Shown here in pieces: positions 31,122 through 44,940 of a stretch of DNA of 64,000 bases. The notes under the pieces are model-generated. The model saw only the letters and a list, made by a program, of their open reading frames with translations. It made no database searches and was not told the origin of the DNA. The stretch is from assembly GCF_000224145.3 (NCBI RefSeq), contig NC_020173.2, positions 1,603,435 to 1,667,434 on the forward strand. The letters run 5' to 3'. The position numbers and the translations under genes are program-made. This DNA is from Ciona intestinalis (Eukaryota > Chordata > Ascidiacea > Phlebobranchia > Cionidae). Within the stretch, counting starts at the first letter, position 1. Each line of letters opens with the position of its first letter.

Positions 31122-34100
31122 CTACTCCGCCCAGAAAAACCAACTGGGCAAAACCTTTGAAAAAATCTGGTGCAATAACTTAGAATATAACGATATGCCA
31201 TCGGTCGGCCGCACTGGTCCGACGTGTGTACAGTTTCGGTGGTCTTTGCTGTCACCGTTAAACCATAAGCTTAACCAATGGTAGTAACGAAACGGGGAAA
31301 CCACCGTGTGCGCTATGACGTCACTTTCGATGACGGCGTAACATGACGCTGCTGTTCCACCTACTATGATGGTACCACTGTATGTAAGTGGGGCATATGC
31401 TCCACTTGCAGTTTCAATGGTTCGTACGCTCACAACACGAGACGGCCGTACGGTGGCGCTAGGGGTGTCGGGACCAGTATGCGAATTGGGGAGTGTGTAG
31501 ATGTAGTCGCCCTGGCGTACTTTGGCAGCAAAGCTGGAATGCGGTGAAGTGAAATCTTGGAGACCGAGTCGTTCGTTGTTTTGCTGTGTTGCATTTGATG
31601 TTGCAGTCAACAGGGAAGCGTCATATGTTGGCTTAGATACGTATATCAAGTGATTTCGTGTCAATGTAACAGAGAAGCCATTCTCTGTTGTGATCTCTAC
31701 CATTTGGCGATAAGCTTGGTGTCCTGAAACGATATCACTTCGTGCATCCATAAACGAGAGGAAAGTGTCAGTGATGACTGCACCGCTCTTGTCTATAGCA
31801 AGCACTTGGTCTCCAGGTTGCAGACTGGAGATTGGGACATGTCCTTCACCAGGAACGATCACGGTTGACTCACCAGGAAAGCATCCTCCATATTTCGCTG
31901 CGTCCGATTCCTCTGTAAAAGCAGTTCAAGTTAAAAATAGAAATTCTTATCGTGAAAGTGAAAAGCAATCGTTGGTGAGAAAGCCAAAACGAAAGGCCAG
32001 GTATTTTCTCGCGTGATGCTTTTTTCTCGTCTGTTCGAAATCATTTTAAGGAGTCTGGGATGACGTTTATTTACGATTCCGCCGCCACACACTTTTCTTT
32101 GGGCATGCATTCGTGCACGTCGGACCACGGCCGAGAACGGGCGAGAGGCACTTAAGGTGAGGAGCGGGCGGTCTATTTGAAAAGGAATGTATACGAGCAC
32201 AAAAGGCGTGGCTATGGAGTTGTAAAATCAAGCCAAGTAGTGGAATTCGCAAGCAAGGAAAGGTCTGTCGCGAGTTGTGTCACGTCGTTCCCGTGTTATA
32301 CATTTGCCGAAGCATAAAACGCTGTTAACGCGAGCCACTTCCTGGCAGTTAGCGCCGCGCCCGATTGGCCGTTTCAAAACAAAAAAAGAACGCCTTTCGC
32401 GGCTAATGTGTTCCGACGTTTATTTCCCGTGTTTTGTTAGCGCGAGAGATGATGCTTTGTGCGTGATTGGATCGACGTAGGGTTCGGCTGGTCAGGTAGC
32501 TTCTTCCAGGAAAGCCTTTTCGAATCCAGACGATACTGGGTTGACAAAGGCGTATTGGCGCCGATTGTCACTTGTGAAGTCATAATAAAAATAACGCGCC
32601 GAAATTATCGTGTAGTGATTGGTTCGGTTTGTTTTTCAACGCGACAGGCTATGAAAATTCTTCAAGCTGGCCTTAAGCCTAAAGGATTGGTGCGACTTAT
32701 CCTTTTTTACAATCCAGGCCTGTGTCCTATCAATAGCTTTTTAACGCCGCCAACTTTAGCCCCAAAATCAACTTTTCGATTGCACGGTGCCGGTCTTATT
32801 AAAGGGCGGTAGGGATTTGGAGCAAAATTGCAGCGTGTAGTTGCTTTGAAGAGTTCATTACATGACATGAGGTGCGAGATATAACCAAAGTTTGGCTGAC
32901 TTGCTCCACACACTCCCTCTTAATGTAGGGTGACACCGGCTGTTGAAATTATACGCTGGCTAACGCGGCCAGTTTCCGTAAAAGATTACTTAAAGCCGGT
33001 CTGACACGACTATTACATGGTCGACAGTTTGTTATGACTGGCAAAAGCGGTAACTCCCCCCCCTTTCTTGGTGGAACAGTACGGTGCAGACATCGCCCGA
33101 AATTGCAAGGTTTCTGCAGCCAGCAGGAGCCCATTTTGGGAAGTCTTTTAAAACAAAGGTACCTTACATCAAACAGCTGTCAATGTATTCGCATTATATC
33201 GGTTGAATAGAACGTTTCCAATACTTCGGTGTAACGTACACAAAACCGACGAGTGAATGAATGCGGACCAGTTTGTTTGGAAAAAAGCGTTCAATAGACA
33301 TTATTTACACGAGCAATAGCATAACCCTGGCTGTTTTGACAAGCACTGTCGACTCTAAAGAGTTGGCAAAATTTTAGAACCAATATTTTCTCAGATAACA
33401 GTCTCAATCGTCGACCCGTTATGCCACTCTTGGTTATCGCTTTGTTTGCGAGCGATTGTCCTATGATGGCGGCGCTAATTTTCGGGGAGTGGCTATGTAG
33501 GTTGGCTATGACAATGATATTCTCACTTCGTTTTAGCCCGAACATCAATCAACCCTTAAACGGTTGATACAACGGACTGGCTTTTCAGTGGCAATTGCCG
33601 TGACTAAGTATTTAGTCGTTTAAATGGAAGACCATTTTGCTGCGCTGTATGCGATTGCGAAATTTTTATTTATAGGCGACTCTCAAAGCTTTTGTGCGAG
33701 TCGGCCGGTCCATTTAAATTTTTTAGAAATTAATTAACTTTATAAAATAAATATATATTTTACAGCCTGACATCAAAGGGCTATTAATTTATCCGGAATG
33801 GCTCCACGAAGGCTGCGTTTCAATATCTCATTCCAGTCGCTAGTGATGGCAAAAGTCAAGGCCAGGAAACGAAAACAGATATTTCTAATTGCGCGACAAC
33901 AAACAGTAGTTGGTAAACAGAATGGTTGAGCATGCGCTTGTATGGTCAACAAGCAAAGGAGGCGTGCGGTCGCAGTGGTTACTACTTCTCAACGGGAATT
34001 AAATGGTTCGCTTAAACCGCTTAAACGAAGCGAATGTTGTTTATTTTCAAAACAGCAGAACGTGGAGAGCGAACTGCGCAGTGACACATCGGCGCGTCCG

Positions 34101-37100
34101 TTTCTGCACAAGCTGTAGAATATTCCGACTGATCCTCGTCGAGCAGCCTTAATGAAAACAGGCTTGTGTCTTAACAATCGCCTTCGCGTGTCACGCAACG
34201 GGTGACTGGTCGGGGAATGCGAGGACGGTCTACTATTAACAAGATATTACGTGGGCCGAATACAAGAGTTTCAATGCGAGCTTGCTTGTCGCTAAAAACA
34301 GCCACATCCCAGTCGCATAAAAGCCGATTTTGGAGCAGCGAAATTTCGGTTCAATCGAATTCCTCTCCCAATTTGAAGCCCTGCCCACATTGGGCAGATC
34401 AAACGAAACAGCCGTATAAACAAAATGCAATTAACTTAGTTGCCTCGGTTCACGAATCCGTAACATCTTTGCAAAAGTTTGCTATACTCACCAGACTTGA
34501 CGGAGCAGTGGACGACCTTTCCGTCATATTTTACCCAATCGAACCCTGCCACAACTGCAAGCCGAGCAAGAATCGGATATTTATTTCTGTCTGCATCATC
34601 AGTCGTTATATCAACGGCTCGACCTGTACAGTTAAATAATTATAGTTAAATTCTAAAGCAAAATCTAGCATATATACCTTCATAATGCAAAGGGTCGTTG
34701 GCTTTATCGTTCCCATCGTCCCATGCTTCGAGAACTTTCAGTTTGACACGCGCCCATTGGTTCGCTACGAGGATTGCAAGGTAGTCCAGTCTAGCTCTGC
34801 ATATCTGTAATGAACATAGAGCATATGTGTTAAAATGGTTTAGCAGGTGATGTCATATGCGATAGTGGGCGGTCCCGATCGCGAATGGGTTTCTGTATGA
34901 TTTCTGGCAGACCTTGGATTAGTATGTTTAGATGTTAAGCATATAACGGGGTGACATGGCGATGAGAGACGGCCGATTACGCCAGCGCCTCGCCCCACAC
35001 TTTATTGGCACCTGCTTTCGGGGACGTTTTAACACACGATGCGCTCCGTTTGGAACTCTTTTGAGTGAGTGTTCTGTTAAAACAAGAACGCAGGGCTCTT
35101 TGGCACGCACCGACGCCCATCAATTCAACTTACGTTAGAAATACGCACCGGAAATCGGCAATTTCTTAATTGAGTGATGCGGTTAAATTTAAACGAGCCG
35201 TATACATGATTAATCGAATCCACTTCTGTCAATTGCGGCTCGGAAACAATCCGCAACCACAGCATCAAATGTTAACTATTACGACTCCGAGCAATCTGTT
35301 TTCGTTGCATTTCTTATTGGACAGCTGGTACGACACACCCTCTCCCCACCACCAAATGCAGCGAGGAATATGCGGTAACGTCAGGAGATTTTCTGTTAAC
35401 GGTTACTGACTGTTGCTGTTGTCAGTTAGCGGGCAAAGCGTGACTGTGACGGTCGATCCAATTTTCGTCGAATGCCTTTCCAGGGATGGCATAATTTCGA
35501 CTCGGGTTTCTACAGGCGAAAGGGTCGGCAGCTATTTTCGTTTTAAGCGGAGGGTTAGCGGGAAAACAGTACGGGTGGATTTAAAAGTCGCTCAAACTAA
35601 AAGCGCTAAAAAAACGCCCAACCGAAGATTTAATCCACGCCTCGGATACAAGCAATTACTGAATAACTTTGGCGTGACGCCAGTCCCACCCAGATATTGT
35701 TTGGACACTGTCATAAGTCGCGTCGTGCCGTCCAGCTTTTAGTGAAGTGTGGGTCGTGGAGATCTCTTCCGCGCGAAGAATCGCCATTGTGGTATTGCGA
35801 CCCGTGCCATCAAAACACGGAGGCTGTTTTGGTTTATAATTGACGTCTAGGCTAAAGTGCTGGGATTAGGGTAAGGCTCGCTCGGGCAACAAAAACAGGA
35901 CGGCTTGTTTTTAGCGTTAATGATATACCACAGAGGCATTTTTCGGTGGCATCGGGTGTGGACGTGTAAGCGAACATACGTCAGTTGAAAGTCATGCTCA
36001 ATTACAAACGCTCAAACCGCTGATCGGCCATGTTGTCAAATTGAAACCTTTTAGTGAGGCGCTAAAGTTAACACATTTCACTTTCCGCAACCCTTTGAGA
36101 AGATTCTACAGCGCCAGAAAACTAGTCCATATACAAGACGAATTGCTGCTGTGACTACGTGAGAATTTAAGCCGCGACGGCAACTAATTTACTTAACCCG
36201 ATCGGCGATTTTCGGACGGATGGCCGCATTTTTGAGCGATGATGGCGGCAAGGTGAGCCCGTATTTCCGGGCCTCGAAGAGTAATTAATCCTGCCGCGCG
36301 CCGACGGTGTAGGATATTACCGCAGTGGCCCAAAACAAGTCCTCGATTATGAATTAAGCCGGTAGCGCTCGGCGACTTGAGTTCGCCAGGAAGAAAGAAA
36401 TCCGCCGAAGTCTGACGACTGTTTGCGGATCGGGTAACAGGCTATGTCCGACTCGTTGACAACCAGAGCAAAACAAGCATAACATATTACTACTGAAAGT
36501 TGCACCTCGGGTGTAAAGGTGGACCGGGTTCTCACTAAATTCCTGGCTTAGGTTCGAGCACAAAAGCTGCATGCGGTGTAACGTTATACGGCTTGTCCGC
36601 GGATCGATGTCTTAACATTGGTCGTGCAATCAAACCCGGGCAACCGCGAGCCAAAAACTCGCACGCCCAACGAAAACAATAACTCAGTTCTGTCAAAAGC
36701 CTACCCACGACCACTTAAAGAGCAATTCGCGAATCAACTGATATGTAAGTATAAACAGTCGCGGCTCGCCGGCGGTGCTTGAGTAAACGAATACATAGAG
36801 GCCTACATTGGCGACCGCATTGGGGTATTATACACGCTCAAAATGGCGCGCCCGGAAGAGAAAGTGCGAAACTGGATATTGCGTATCTGCGTGTTCAAAG
36901 GCCATATTTTGAAAAGCGACACCTTGCAACATTTGAACCGAAATTAGGAAACGGGTGTGCTGTATAAACTATGCGCATATTCTTTAAAATGTTTGCATAT
37001 ACATTCCAAGGGTTACTTTACCACCTTTGTGCTGAGCAAGTACATTAACCTACACACCCGTGTCAAACTGTAGAAAATCGTGTTTCATTACATTTACTGT

Positions 37101-39614
37101 AAAGTGGGTTTCGTTAAAAAAGTTACGTATTTTCGCAAGAAATTTACAAAACATACGAGTTTTTATAAAAAAAAAACAACGTTAATATATTTAACTCAAA
37201 CTGCAAATAAATCTCAATCCAAGCGATGAGCAATACGAGGGCGAAGCATCAGCAGACATTGTATTATTACGAAAATAAACTTTGTTTACTTTGCAGAAAC
37301 CGCCAAATGATGGGTCTGGCAATGCGCATCGGTTGGACTAAGCCTTTGGTTCGGCACTACAAAGCAAACATAGTCACAACTGCTGCCCGTGGGTTTATCT
37401 TTGTGTCACGCCATGGTCAGTTCCAACAGCAGAAAGAAAACTTGGAGAAGCCGCTTCTTTTACCACGCATTCTTGCGACGGGCAGGCTCCCTAATTGCTC
37501 CGAAACATTCTTTGAACTGTGGCGCCATATGTGCTGTGAAATTAGCTGCGTGTTAAGCAGCTTACTCGAGCGGCGATGACAATCGATTTTCGATTCGGCC
37601 ATGTATTATTTATTTCGCAAATTCACAAGTTCTTGACTTGTGGCCCCGACAAACGTGATCAACGGATGTGCCTGTCCTTATAAACAGGACCGGGCTGTTC
37701 GTTCTCGCTCGCTTGCAATTTTCCCAGGTTATACTTAGCGAAGAGTGAAATCGAATAGTTATGAATGTTCGACGGGTCACAGCGACTGGGCAAACACGAA
37801 CTGGCATATTCTGCTTCACCACAACCAGTCGGCCTGCCGGATATCGTACGCGCGCAGGCGTAACCGCAACCGTCATTTAGCAACGTAGGATTTATATATA
37901 TGTATCCTGGCAATTGCCATTTAGAAACATCGAAACGTAAAGGGCGATGGTTCTGCCAACGAGCAATCTAACCATGCTTCAAGGCTTGCGACATTTCCTT
38001 TACAGAAGCGAGGCGGTTACGTCATAAAATCGAAAGCGGCGAAGCAGTGAACGGGGCTATGTTGTAAGCCACTTCGGAGCGAATGAACGCATTTCTCAAT
38101 CCCAGCGCCAACCCGCTTGCCAAGTACAATCGAACGAGAAAGTGCCTCGCAATTTGTGAGCTTTCCCACGCGCTGTACATCGTCTGATTCTTTAATACTT
38201 TGTTGACGCTGCCTTGTCGCAGGTCTGTCGACGGTGGAAGTCAGGCGGACGTATCTCTATGGCCGTTGAACGGAAAACGAGCCACAAAACCGCGTGAACT
38301 GCTGACGTTTTGTAGCCCTTTAAGTGACTAATTGCGCTCAAGTCACGCTGATGAGCGTTGTGATCTTTGAACAGCCATGTTCAGCGCTTAGCGGCCAAAC
38401 TGTCATTCAACTGGCCAAATGAATCACTGTCAATCCTTTAACGGCAATTACGCATACGTCTAGTCCGCGATCAATCGGGCTTAAGGGGTCAGGTATGCGA
38501 TGCGTGTTACCTTTACAAGAGGTGTAGCGGTTACGAGAGTCCACACGGCACACTTTGAAGTGGGGACGGCTTAGAATTATTAAAAAGTGGAATTTCCTTT
38601 GACCATATGGGTCGATATCCTGCCCGCGGCTTTTTCGGTTTAATTGGTCTCGCTGAAGGCATGTCAATGACTCTATCATTTTCACTGCTTCCGTCATAAT
38701 ACACTGGGAGGGTCTCACATTGAATAGGTATAGAGCAATGAACTTGCTATTTGGTTGAATGGACCACGTTATTGGTAGCCAAGTACCACAACATGCGTTT
38801 CCGTGTGGTTTCAATACGTGATGTGCTCACTACTATATACGCCAAAATATTACAGACTTGAATTGGGTTGTAAAACCTATTTTTAACGTGTACGCAAAGT
38901 ATTTGCCCATTACGCAATCTCTGTATATGTAAGCAGTTGGATTTTTAATTGAGTAAACAGTTAGCCATGAGTATAACGTAGAGTACGAACCGGGGTCATG
39001 AAGCGATCCTCATTGCTTTCTTCCTCGTCCCGGAACTCGATATCTGTGTTCCAATTCGGCACCAGCTCTTGTCGAAATCGGGGAGTATCAGCTCTAATGC
39101 GCCCGGTGACCGGCCCGCTTGCCCCGATCGTCTGCTCGGACATTTTCGGCACGTATTCACCTTTCAAGAACGGCACAAGCTCCCGACCCGGCATCCGAGA
39201 GCCGCCGCTTCCGTGCCCGGGTCGGCACGCGCCACACATCGACACCCCGCCCAGGCTTGATCGGCGCCTAAGCAGTCTTGTGTCCATGGCTATGCCGCTG
39301 AGCAAAGGGGCTACGAGCAGCGTCCACGCCAGGAAGCCTGCAATGTGGACTCGTATGGAGGCGCAGGTCGGTAGCAAGGTACAGTAGCCAGCACCTGACC
39401 GATGCGATTTATGTTTGCGGGTTGAGAAGCAGAGCCGCTGCAGCTGACGTCGCCGTAGGTTGCATGTACAGATCAAGTTCGTGAAGCGTTGGAGTACAGT
39501 TTGATTGCACGAAGCAGCGGGGGTTCTGCTGCCATTTTCGTTACAGCAGTCTTGCGTTGAGTTGACATTGTCCGGTGAAAGACGAGCTTGAACAGAATCC
39601 AGATCTTCTAGCAT
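31122..39614 (-). CDS. hh: Hedgehog morphogen, complete in four exons
   Basis: Exons: 38991-39614, 34678-34804, 34492-34623, 31122-31912; 557 residues if the first Met is used. Signalling domain: [105 protein letters not shown]. The zinc ligands are present (His248, Asp255, His289), as are the acidic calcium-site residues. Hint domain: cleavage site YGG|CFPGES with Cys305, TLTRNH (Thr379, His382), ASCYAVIES. Hence self-cleavage with cholesterol transfer is expected. The signal anchor is internal (about 91-108), after a 90-residue N-terminal extension, as in fly Hh. Introns 1 and 3 are 4.2 and 2.6 kb; intron 2 is 54 bp and splits the codon for the Gly of HYEGRAVD. Which of the two known Ciona hedgehog paralogues this is, I cannot tell. 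Confidence 0.95.
31913..34491 (-). other. Hedgehog intron 3
   Basis: 2.6-kb intron at the conserved position just before the Hint domain (SVKS|E...GGCFPG). CpG-rich, without MITE or SINE. Several CCAAT/ATTGG motifs (32354, 32466, 32619) give it a promoter- or enhancer-like look. No coding exon recognised. Confidence 0.7.
34805..38990 (-). other. Hedgehog intron 1
   Basis: 4.2-kb intron at the position conserved between flies and vertebrates (after MTP, before ICRARLD). CpG-dense, free of transposons and microsatellites. Its chance frames (for example 38407-38814 minus, 35413-35742 plus) show no domain. Confidence 0.7.
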
Positions 39615-42600
39615 ATTTATATTATCTTTCAGCCTTATACATTGATATCTACCTATCTATATACTGTCGAAATAAAAAAAACACTGGTCATTTTTTAAAA
39701 TAATCCAATTCATCATGCAACCAACGCTAGATTATGGTAAAAACTGCCAACATTTTTGGTGCTCTAATACGTTTTCCATATGCATTCTAGAATATTACAA
39801 GACAAAACGCTCAATGAAAATAGGAAATCCTGTCTCTACTCGTCTTGCCTGAGTTTGCTGTCTCGTAGCAGATTACGCTGGCAATATATCGATTACATAA
39901 TCCTCTATGGTGTCTTCCACGGACTGCATGGTGAGCAAACGATGTACGATAGCGGGCGGCGCGCTGTCAAATCGCAAACGTCGACAAACAGAGACGGGCA
40001 CTACGCTTTAGCTGACTGTTTTCTTGTTGCGTGTAATCCCGCCGAATCGAGTAAATAGAGTGCCATGCCGCGTCTCACGCAGCACATTACAGCAAATCAA
40101 GCGCTGGAGTCATGTATTGATCTAAACGTCCATGTTTGCCGAACCCGCATACCCTCCCACAAATCAGTTTATCCTGAACGCTGCGATAAACCATATTGCC
40201 ACCAGCAGTAAGCACGAGGTAACTATATGTCGCTGTCGATCGTCTGACTAGCTACCCCGGCAGGCTCCCTATTTATGAGGCGACCCTCATTCCAAGTGCA
40301 TTCCATATACTCTCTTTTTTCGCACACAAGAGTCATGACCACAACGTACGTATTCAACGGCGCTTTTTAAAGATTTCACACCTCGTCGTCTTTTGATTTC
40401 TTGTCGTTTCTTTTTCTCCTAATCTTCGTCCGTGCGCACATACTACAAAACGGCGGGGCAGACTTTAAAAATCAATAGAACTGACGTTTACATGAGCCTG
40501 GCTGACAAGACGGCAAAAAACAGAAGAAGAATCATCCTTTTGTAGATGGCTTTTTACGACATTAACTTTTCAGACGAACGCAAATAATAACGTTCCGTGT
40601 ATTTTTATACGCTGGACCGCTTTCGGTTTACGACGCCTTTCAGAGAAGCGCTGGCTGTTCTGCAAGACTATTCCTGTTATAAGCATCTATTTTAATCGAG
40701 CTGTGGTAAGAACAAAGCAAATTCCATACGTTACCTAATGGCGTTTTTGTCAAATACACTTTACACTATAGCCGTCACGCCAGATGCGATTTACGTAATC
40801 TTTTGCCTTCTTATTTTTAGCTTACTATAAAAGGCAGGTTTTTCTTTCCACGTGCACACAGCTTTATGCTTGAAGCACATCCCTTTAACACTCATCGCTC
40901 CAGACGCTTGACTGACACTCAAATTTCAGGTACACCTCTTGCAAGTTAACAAGCCACCGCGACCGACCTCTGCTCGCGGTGATTCCCAAGTATTTCCGCC
41001 GTGAGAACAAATATAACAACGATTGATTGTGGCTACGCGCAATTTTGCGCTGCCTCCTGTAACGCTCATGCACGTCGCGGCCTCTCGCTTCTGGAAACCC
41101 GGGGCGAATCATTAAAACACAGCGACGCCGAAAGAGCCCATGCTCCTTGCCAACAGCGCGTTCTTACTACGAATCTGACTCAAGTAAGAAGTTAATCACG
41201 GCGCCAAGTTTTATGTTGTTATATACAAAGCGCTTTTTGGGAGTCTGAACGATCCTATCAATTGCTTCAATCGATTGCTTTTGGTTAAACAGCGGGCTGC
41301 GTTATGTCGACTGGGCGTGTATATTAGCTTAACCTTATGTTTAGTCGTCTGTCTTAGTCTGCTCGTCTGACCGCGGAGAGCAGTAAGCTGGTTGATCAAA
41401 AACGCCGTAAGGAAGTAGTTCTCTGGGAAAAGAGACGAAGAACGCATAGATGAAAACGGACAGCCGTGAGAGGTGAAAGCTGAACGACGACTGCAAGAAA
41501 ACTAACGAGTGTCTTGTTCAGTCACGGTCACTTGCTAGTGATAGGCAGAAGTCAGATCGGTTGTCTTCGCGCCCCTATGTAGCTTGCTGCAAAAGCAAAA
41601 CTCGCGCTGTGGGGCCGGGAAGTGTAATCCGAAAGCCCCTAAAGCTTTGCTTTCTTCCCGGTCAGATATCAACGTTGGTGACGAATAAGAGATGGCCTGG
41701 CCGAATTCCGGCCGACGCAACAAGTAAGCACGGCGGGTTGATCGGGCGGATCAGTTGCGGTAGCTTGGACTTCGGCACTGACAGCTGAACACGATCTAAA
41801 TAGGTTTGAAATTAACCCACGGATATTCGCCGCACCTGCTATCCTACGTCACCTAGCTAAGAAGTCCCTTGCTTACATAATTATCCGATGGCTTTTCAGC
41901 AGATTACACACGCCACTTCTTGGGCATTCTTCCTATCCCAAAACTCCATTTAAAGGGTTTATTACTCCATATAAAATTCTCAATACTCGTTCCTGGAACC
42001 ATATAGCGCCCAACTCTGTTCTCGGTGCCAGATGCGAAAAGATTATTACAACTCGCCCCTGCTACCCAATCAGTGGTTTGTGACCGCGATTGTCTCGCGT
42101 TGCGGCGACCCAGCTAAGTAATGAGTTGCGGCCGACTCGGCAACGTGCGAAACGCCTTCATAAAGCCGGCAATATCACTTCGAGAAACAACCGCAAAATC
42201 GCCAAGCGTGACATTGATTGGAAGAAGTGACACCGATAACTGTACCCGGCGTCGTTTGAAGGCGATCCCCGCGCCTGAACGGTGTTTCTAGTAAACAGGC
42301 TCGCAACACAAATTCCCATTGTTGCACTCGCGTGCGTTAGTCGAAAGCGGGGAAACTGCCAGCTTTCTGGCGGCGAAGTTCAGACGACGACTGGCCGCAC
42401 GTTTCCGAGAAGTTCGTCAAAGTAACATGACACGACCTTTTGGAGGCGTTTGTTCCGATTGAGGCTCGTGTGAATGTGAACTGGTGGGAAAAGAGCGGAG
42501 AAAATACCGCACAATTTGAAGGGCAAATGCAACGAAAATTGCGTCACTGTAAACACATTAATTATAAATAACGCGGAAATTTTGTCAAAGTTAATCTACC

Positions 42601-44038
42601 ATTTGATGGCCTATGCTGTATAAAGTATCGTGGATTCTTTTGTGTGTTACGTAATCGTAACGCCAAGGTGGCCTGGCACTGTTTGGGGTTACGTCGCTTA
42701 CATCGTGGGCCATAGGGCAAGAGGAAACGGGTCTAAAGTGCATCGAACGTAAACTTTAAAACGAAACAACGACTTGATCTATTTTCCTGTGACCTCCGCT
42801 AAAACGGGACATTCCGGTACATTTGCGGTCGCCGTTAGGTGTCACCAAACAGCGCTTAATTGCGGCCAATCAGCTTTGATGGCCATCAGCCGCGGGGCAT
42901 GGGAAAGCGGCCTGGCACTTTAAATAGGCGATGTTACAAGAGGTCGCTTGCATGTAAGGTTACAGTGTGGAAGGAAGCGAGAGGCTTGAAAAGCGTGAGA
43001 GATTTACATCCGCTTACCAGTGGACGACGGTTGGGGTGTAACGAGTCAATTGAGACAGGTTTCGCAAACTGGGCGTCGGTTACTTGGCGAAATCACTTTC
43101 CCCATCACATAAGAAACGTTAATGGGGCGGTTCCGTGTCACTCCGCGCCACTGCAAATGAACTTTTCTACACTGAGGGCATCACCGACATTTCAAGTGCT
43201 ATAAGCGATAGTTAATTCTGCGCGAGTTTCCATAAAAATTGAGGCTGTATTCGTGTTGAGAAAGGCGTGTCATAACCTTGACGTCATTTGCACTTTGCCG
43301 CCTCTTAGCGGGGAAGCGCAACCGTGGAATTCCAGATCGTACAGCACATTGAGTGGTGAGACTGCCACTTGACCAAAAAGCCTCGTTGACTTAAGAGTAT
43401 AAGTCAGAGTTGCGTACTTTACCATATATGGCGGTTCATAACCTTTCTTCTAACAGTGGCTAGTTTATTCAGGTGATACAAGCTGTTATCTTTAATGTAA
43501 AATAAACAGTTTTATGACGCGGACGGAAAGAGAAGTACATGGTTTCGAAATCCGTCGCAGTTGGACAATAGCCCGTCTGAGACATTGGTAGCGCCTAATA
43601 CCGTTAAAATCGAGGCGGACTTAATGTGCTGTAACTTGGGCTTACCCAAGATTTGTTCCCACGCCGTTTTGGTCCTACATTCGGGCACGCTTAGTGCGTC
43701 ATTCTGACTAATGAACGTAAACAAGTTAGGGCGGGTCCTTACTCTTAGGTGAGAACTAGCGGCCGCTCCTGCGTTCCGGCGCATTGCTTCCGAAGCTTCA
43801 ACATTCCGATTTCCGAGACCGGGATGAAAAACGTGACTGCTTAAATCTAGAAACCAGCAAAGTGCGGAAATAACATTACGGAGGCACATCTTAGAATACA
43901 GTGGTTCATTTTAAGGGTAGTTGTGACAGAAAGGCCCAAATAGTTTTACGATTCGAGGCAAGAAAAAATTATACAAATGACCAAAATTTCGGCGATTGCA
44001 GCATTGTCTTTATTCTGAAAAATATAAAATGAATTGCA
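39615..44038. other. Hedgehog 5' flank, CpG-dense
   Basis: 4.4 kb upstream of hedgehog, no transposon until 44039. A TATAAATA-like string (39618-39626) directly abuts the first ATG. Possible 5' untranslated exon not located. Likely cis-regulatory territory, inferred only from composition and position. Confidence 0.5.
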
Positions 44039-44231
44039 TAGTAGGGTGGGTAAGATTGGACACCTTTATTTTTATTTTCCCGTCCCATTTGTTAGCAAAC
44101 AAAGAACATTAAAAAACTGATAAAACCGTACCCTAACGACTCCCATGAAGCATACAGACCAATGCTAATTGTTTAAAACATGATAAGGATATTATGCGCT
44201 AAAGGTGCCCATCTTACCCCACAAAACTGTT
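44039..44231 (+). mobile_element. MITE copy 17
   Basis: Plus, at the right border of the hedgehog CpG-rich block; 13.0 kb separates it from copy 16. Confidence 0.88.
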
Positions 44232-44940
44232 TTATAATAAAATTTGGATTTTTTGGTATCTATTTTTAAATTTGTTAAGTTAAATTTGAACTTACCGAAA
44301 GTTATGTTGTGTTACTTTTGGTTAATCGCGAGGTTTCACGGCCAGGCATGGTCTATGGGTGTTAAGTCAGAGTTGGCCCATTACCTCATTACTTACCGAC
44401 ATGCAGATCAAAAAATAGCAGTAAATAATCAGCGAATTTTGTACTTAATGCAAAACAAATGAATCCAAACTAGTCTAGTTAAAATTCATTAACATTTATT
44501 ATCGTATAGTTGTCTAAAATGTTAAAACACAATAAGTTTCAACATTAAGCAGTTTAAATTTACTCGAAGATTTTGTAGCGAATATATCTTTTTTTCTACA
44601 CTACTAGGAATACACGCCGAACACACTATGTCACTATACATCGTTCCTAATATGCGTATAGGGGAATACAAAAATATAAGAATCTGCACTGCAAAAAAAA
44701 ACAACTCCACAGCAGACGTAACTTAACGGCGGTAAAAATTTGTAGTAAAATATAAGATGGCGCCAGAGGCCGCGCTTATAGGAGGTCGCTTCGGTTTTTT
44801 AAAAGATAAATAGAATTTTGTTGGGAGGCGATATTTTGGGCGCTTTTCGCTTTTTTAGCCCTCATTTTTTGGTCTTTCGTAATACTGTTTTAGGACTTTA
44901 AAATGGAACGTTTTCAGTAACAAAATAAATTGTGCATGTT
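44232..44940. other. Spacer between the hedgehog flank and the SPATA6 stop codon
   Basis: Return to AT-rich composition. A short GC-rich patch (44750-44800, AAGATGGCGCCAGAGGCCGC) resembles a TATA-less promoter element with a YY1-like core. No transcript can be assigned to it. Confidence 0.35.

Noticed and set aside
34202-34639. 145-residue plus-strand frame
   Set aside because: It is the antisense of hedgehog exon 3 and adjoining intron.
35413-35742. 109-residue plus-strand frame in hedgehog intron 1
   Set aside because: No recognisable family; consistent with chance in a CpG-rich intron.
38407-38814. 135-residue minus-strand frame in hedgehog intron 1
   Set aside because: No domain, signal or homology recognised; GC-rich sequence gives long chance frames.
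42860-43204. 114-residue plus-strand frame upstream of hedgehog
   Set aside because: No family features; neighbouring frames are equally long, so it is background.
43512-43889. 125-residue minus-strand frame upstream of hedgehog
   Set aside because: No signal peptide, domain or splice context; not a credible first exon of hedgehog.
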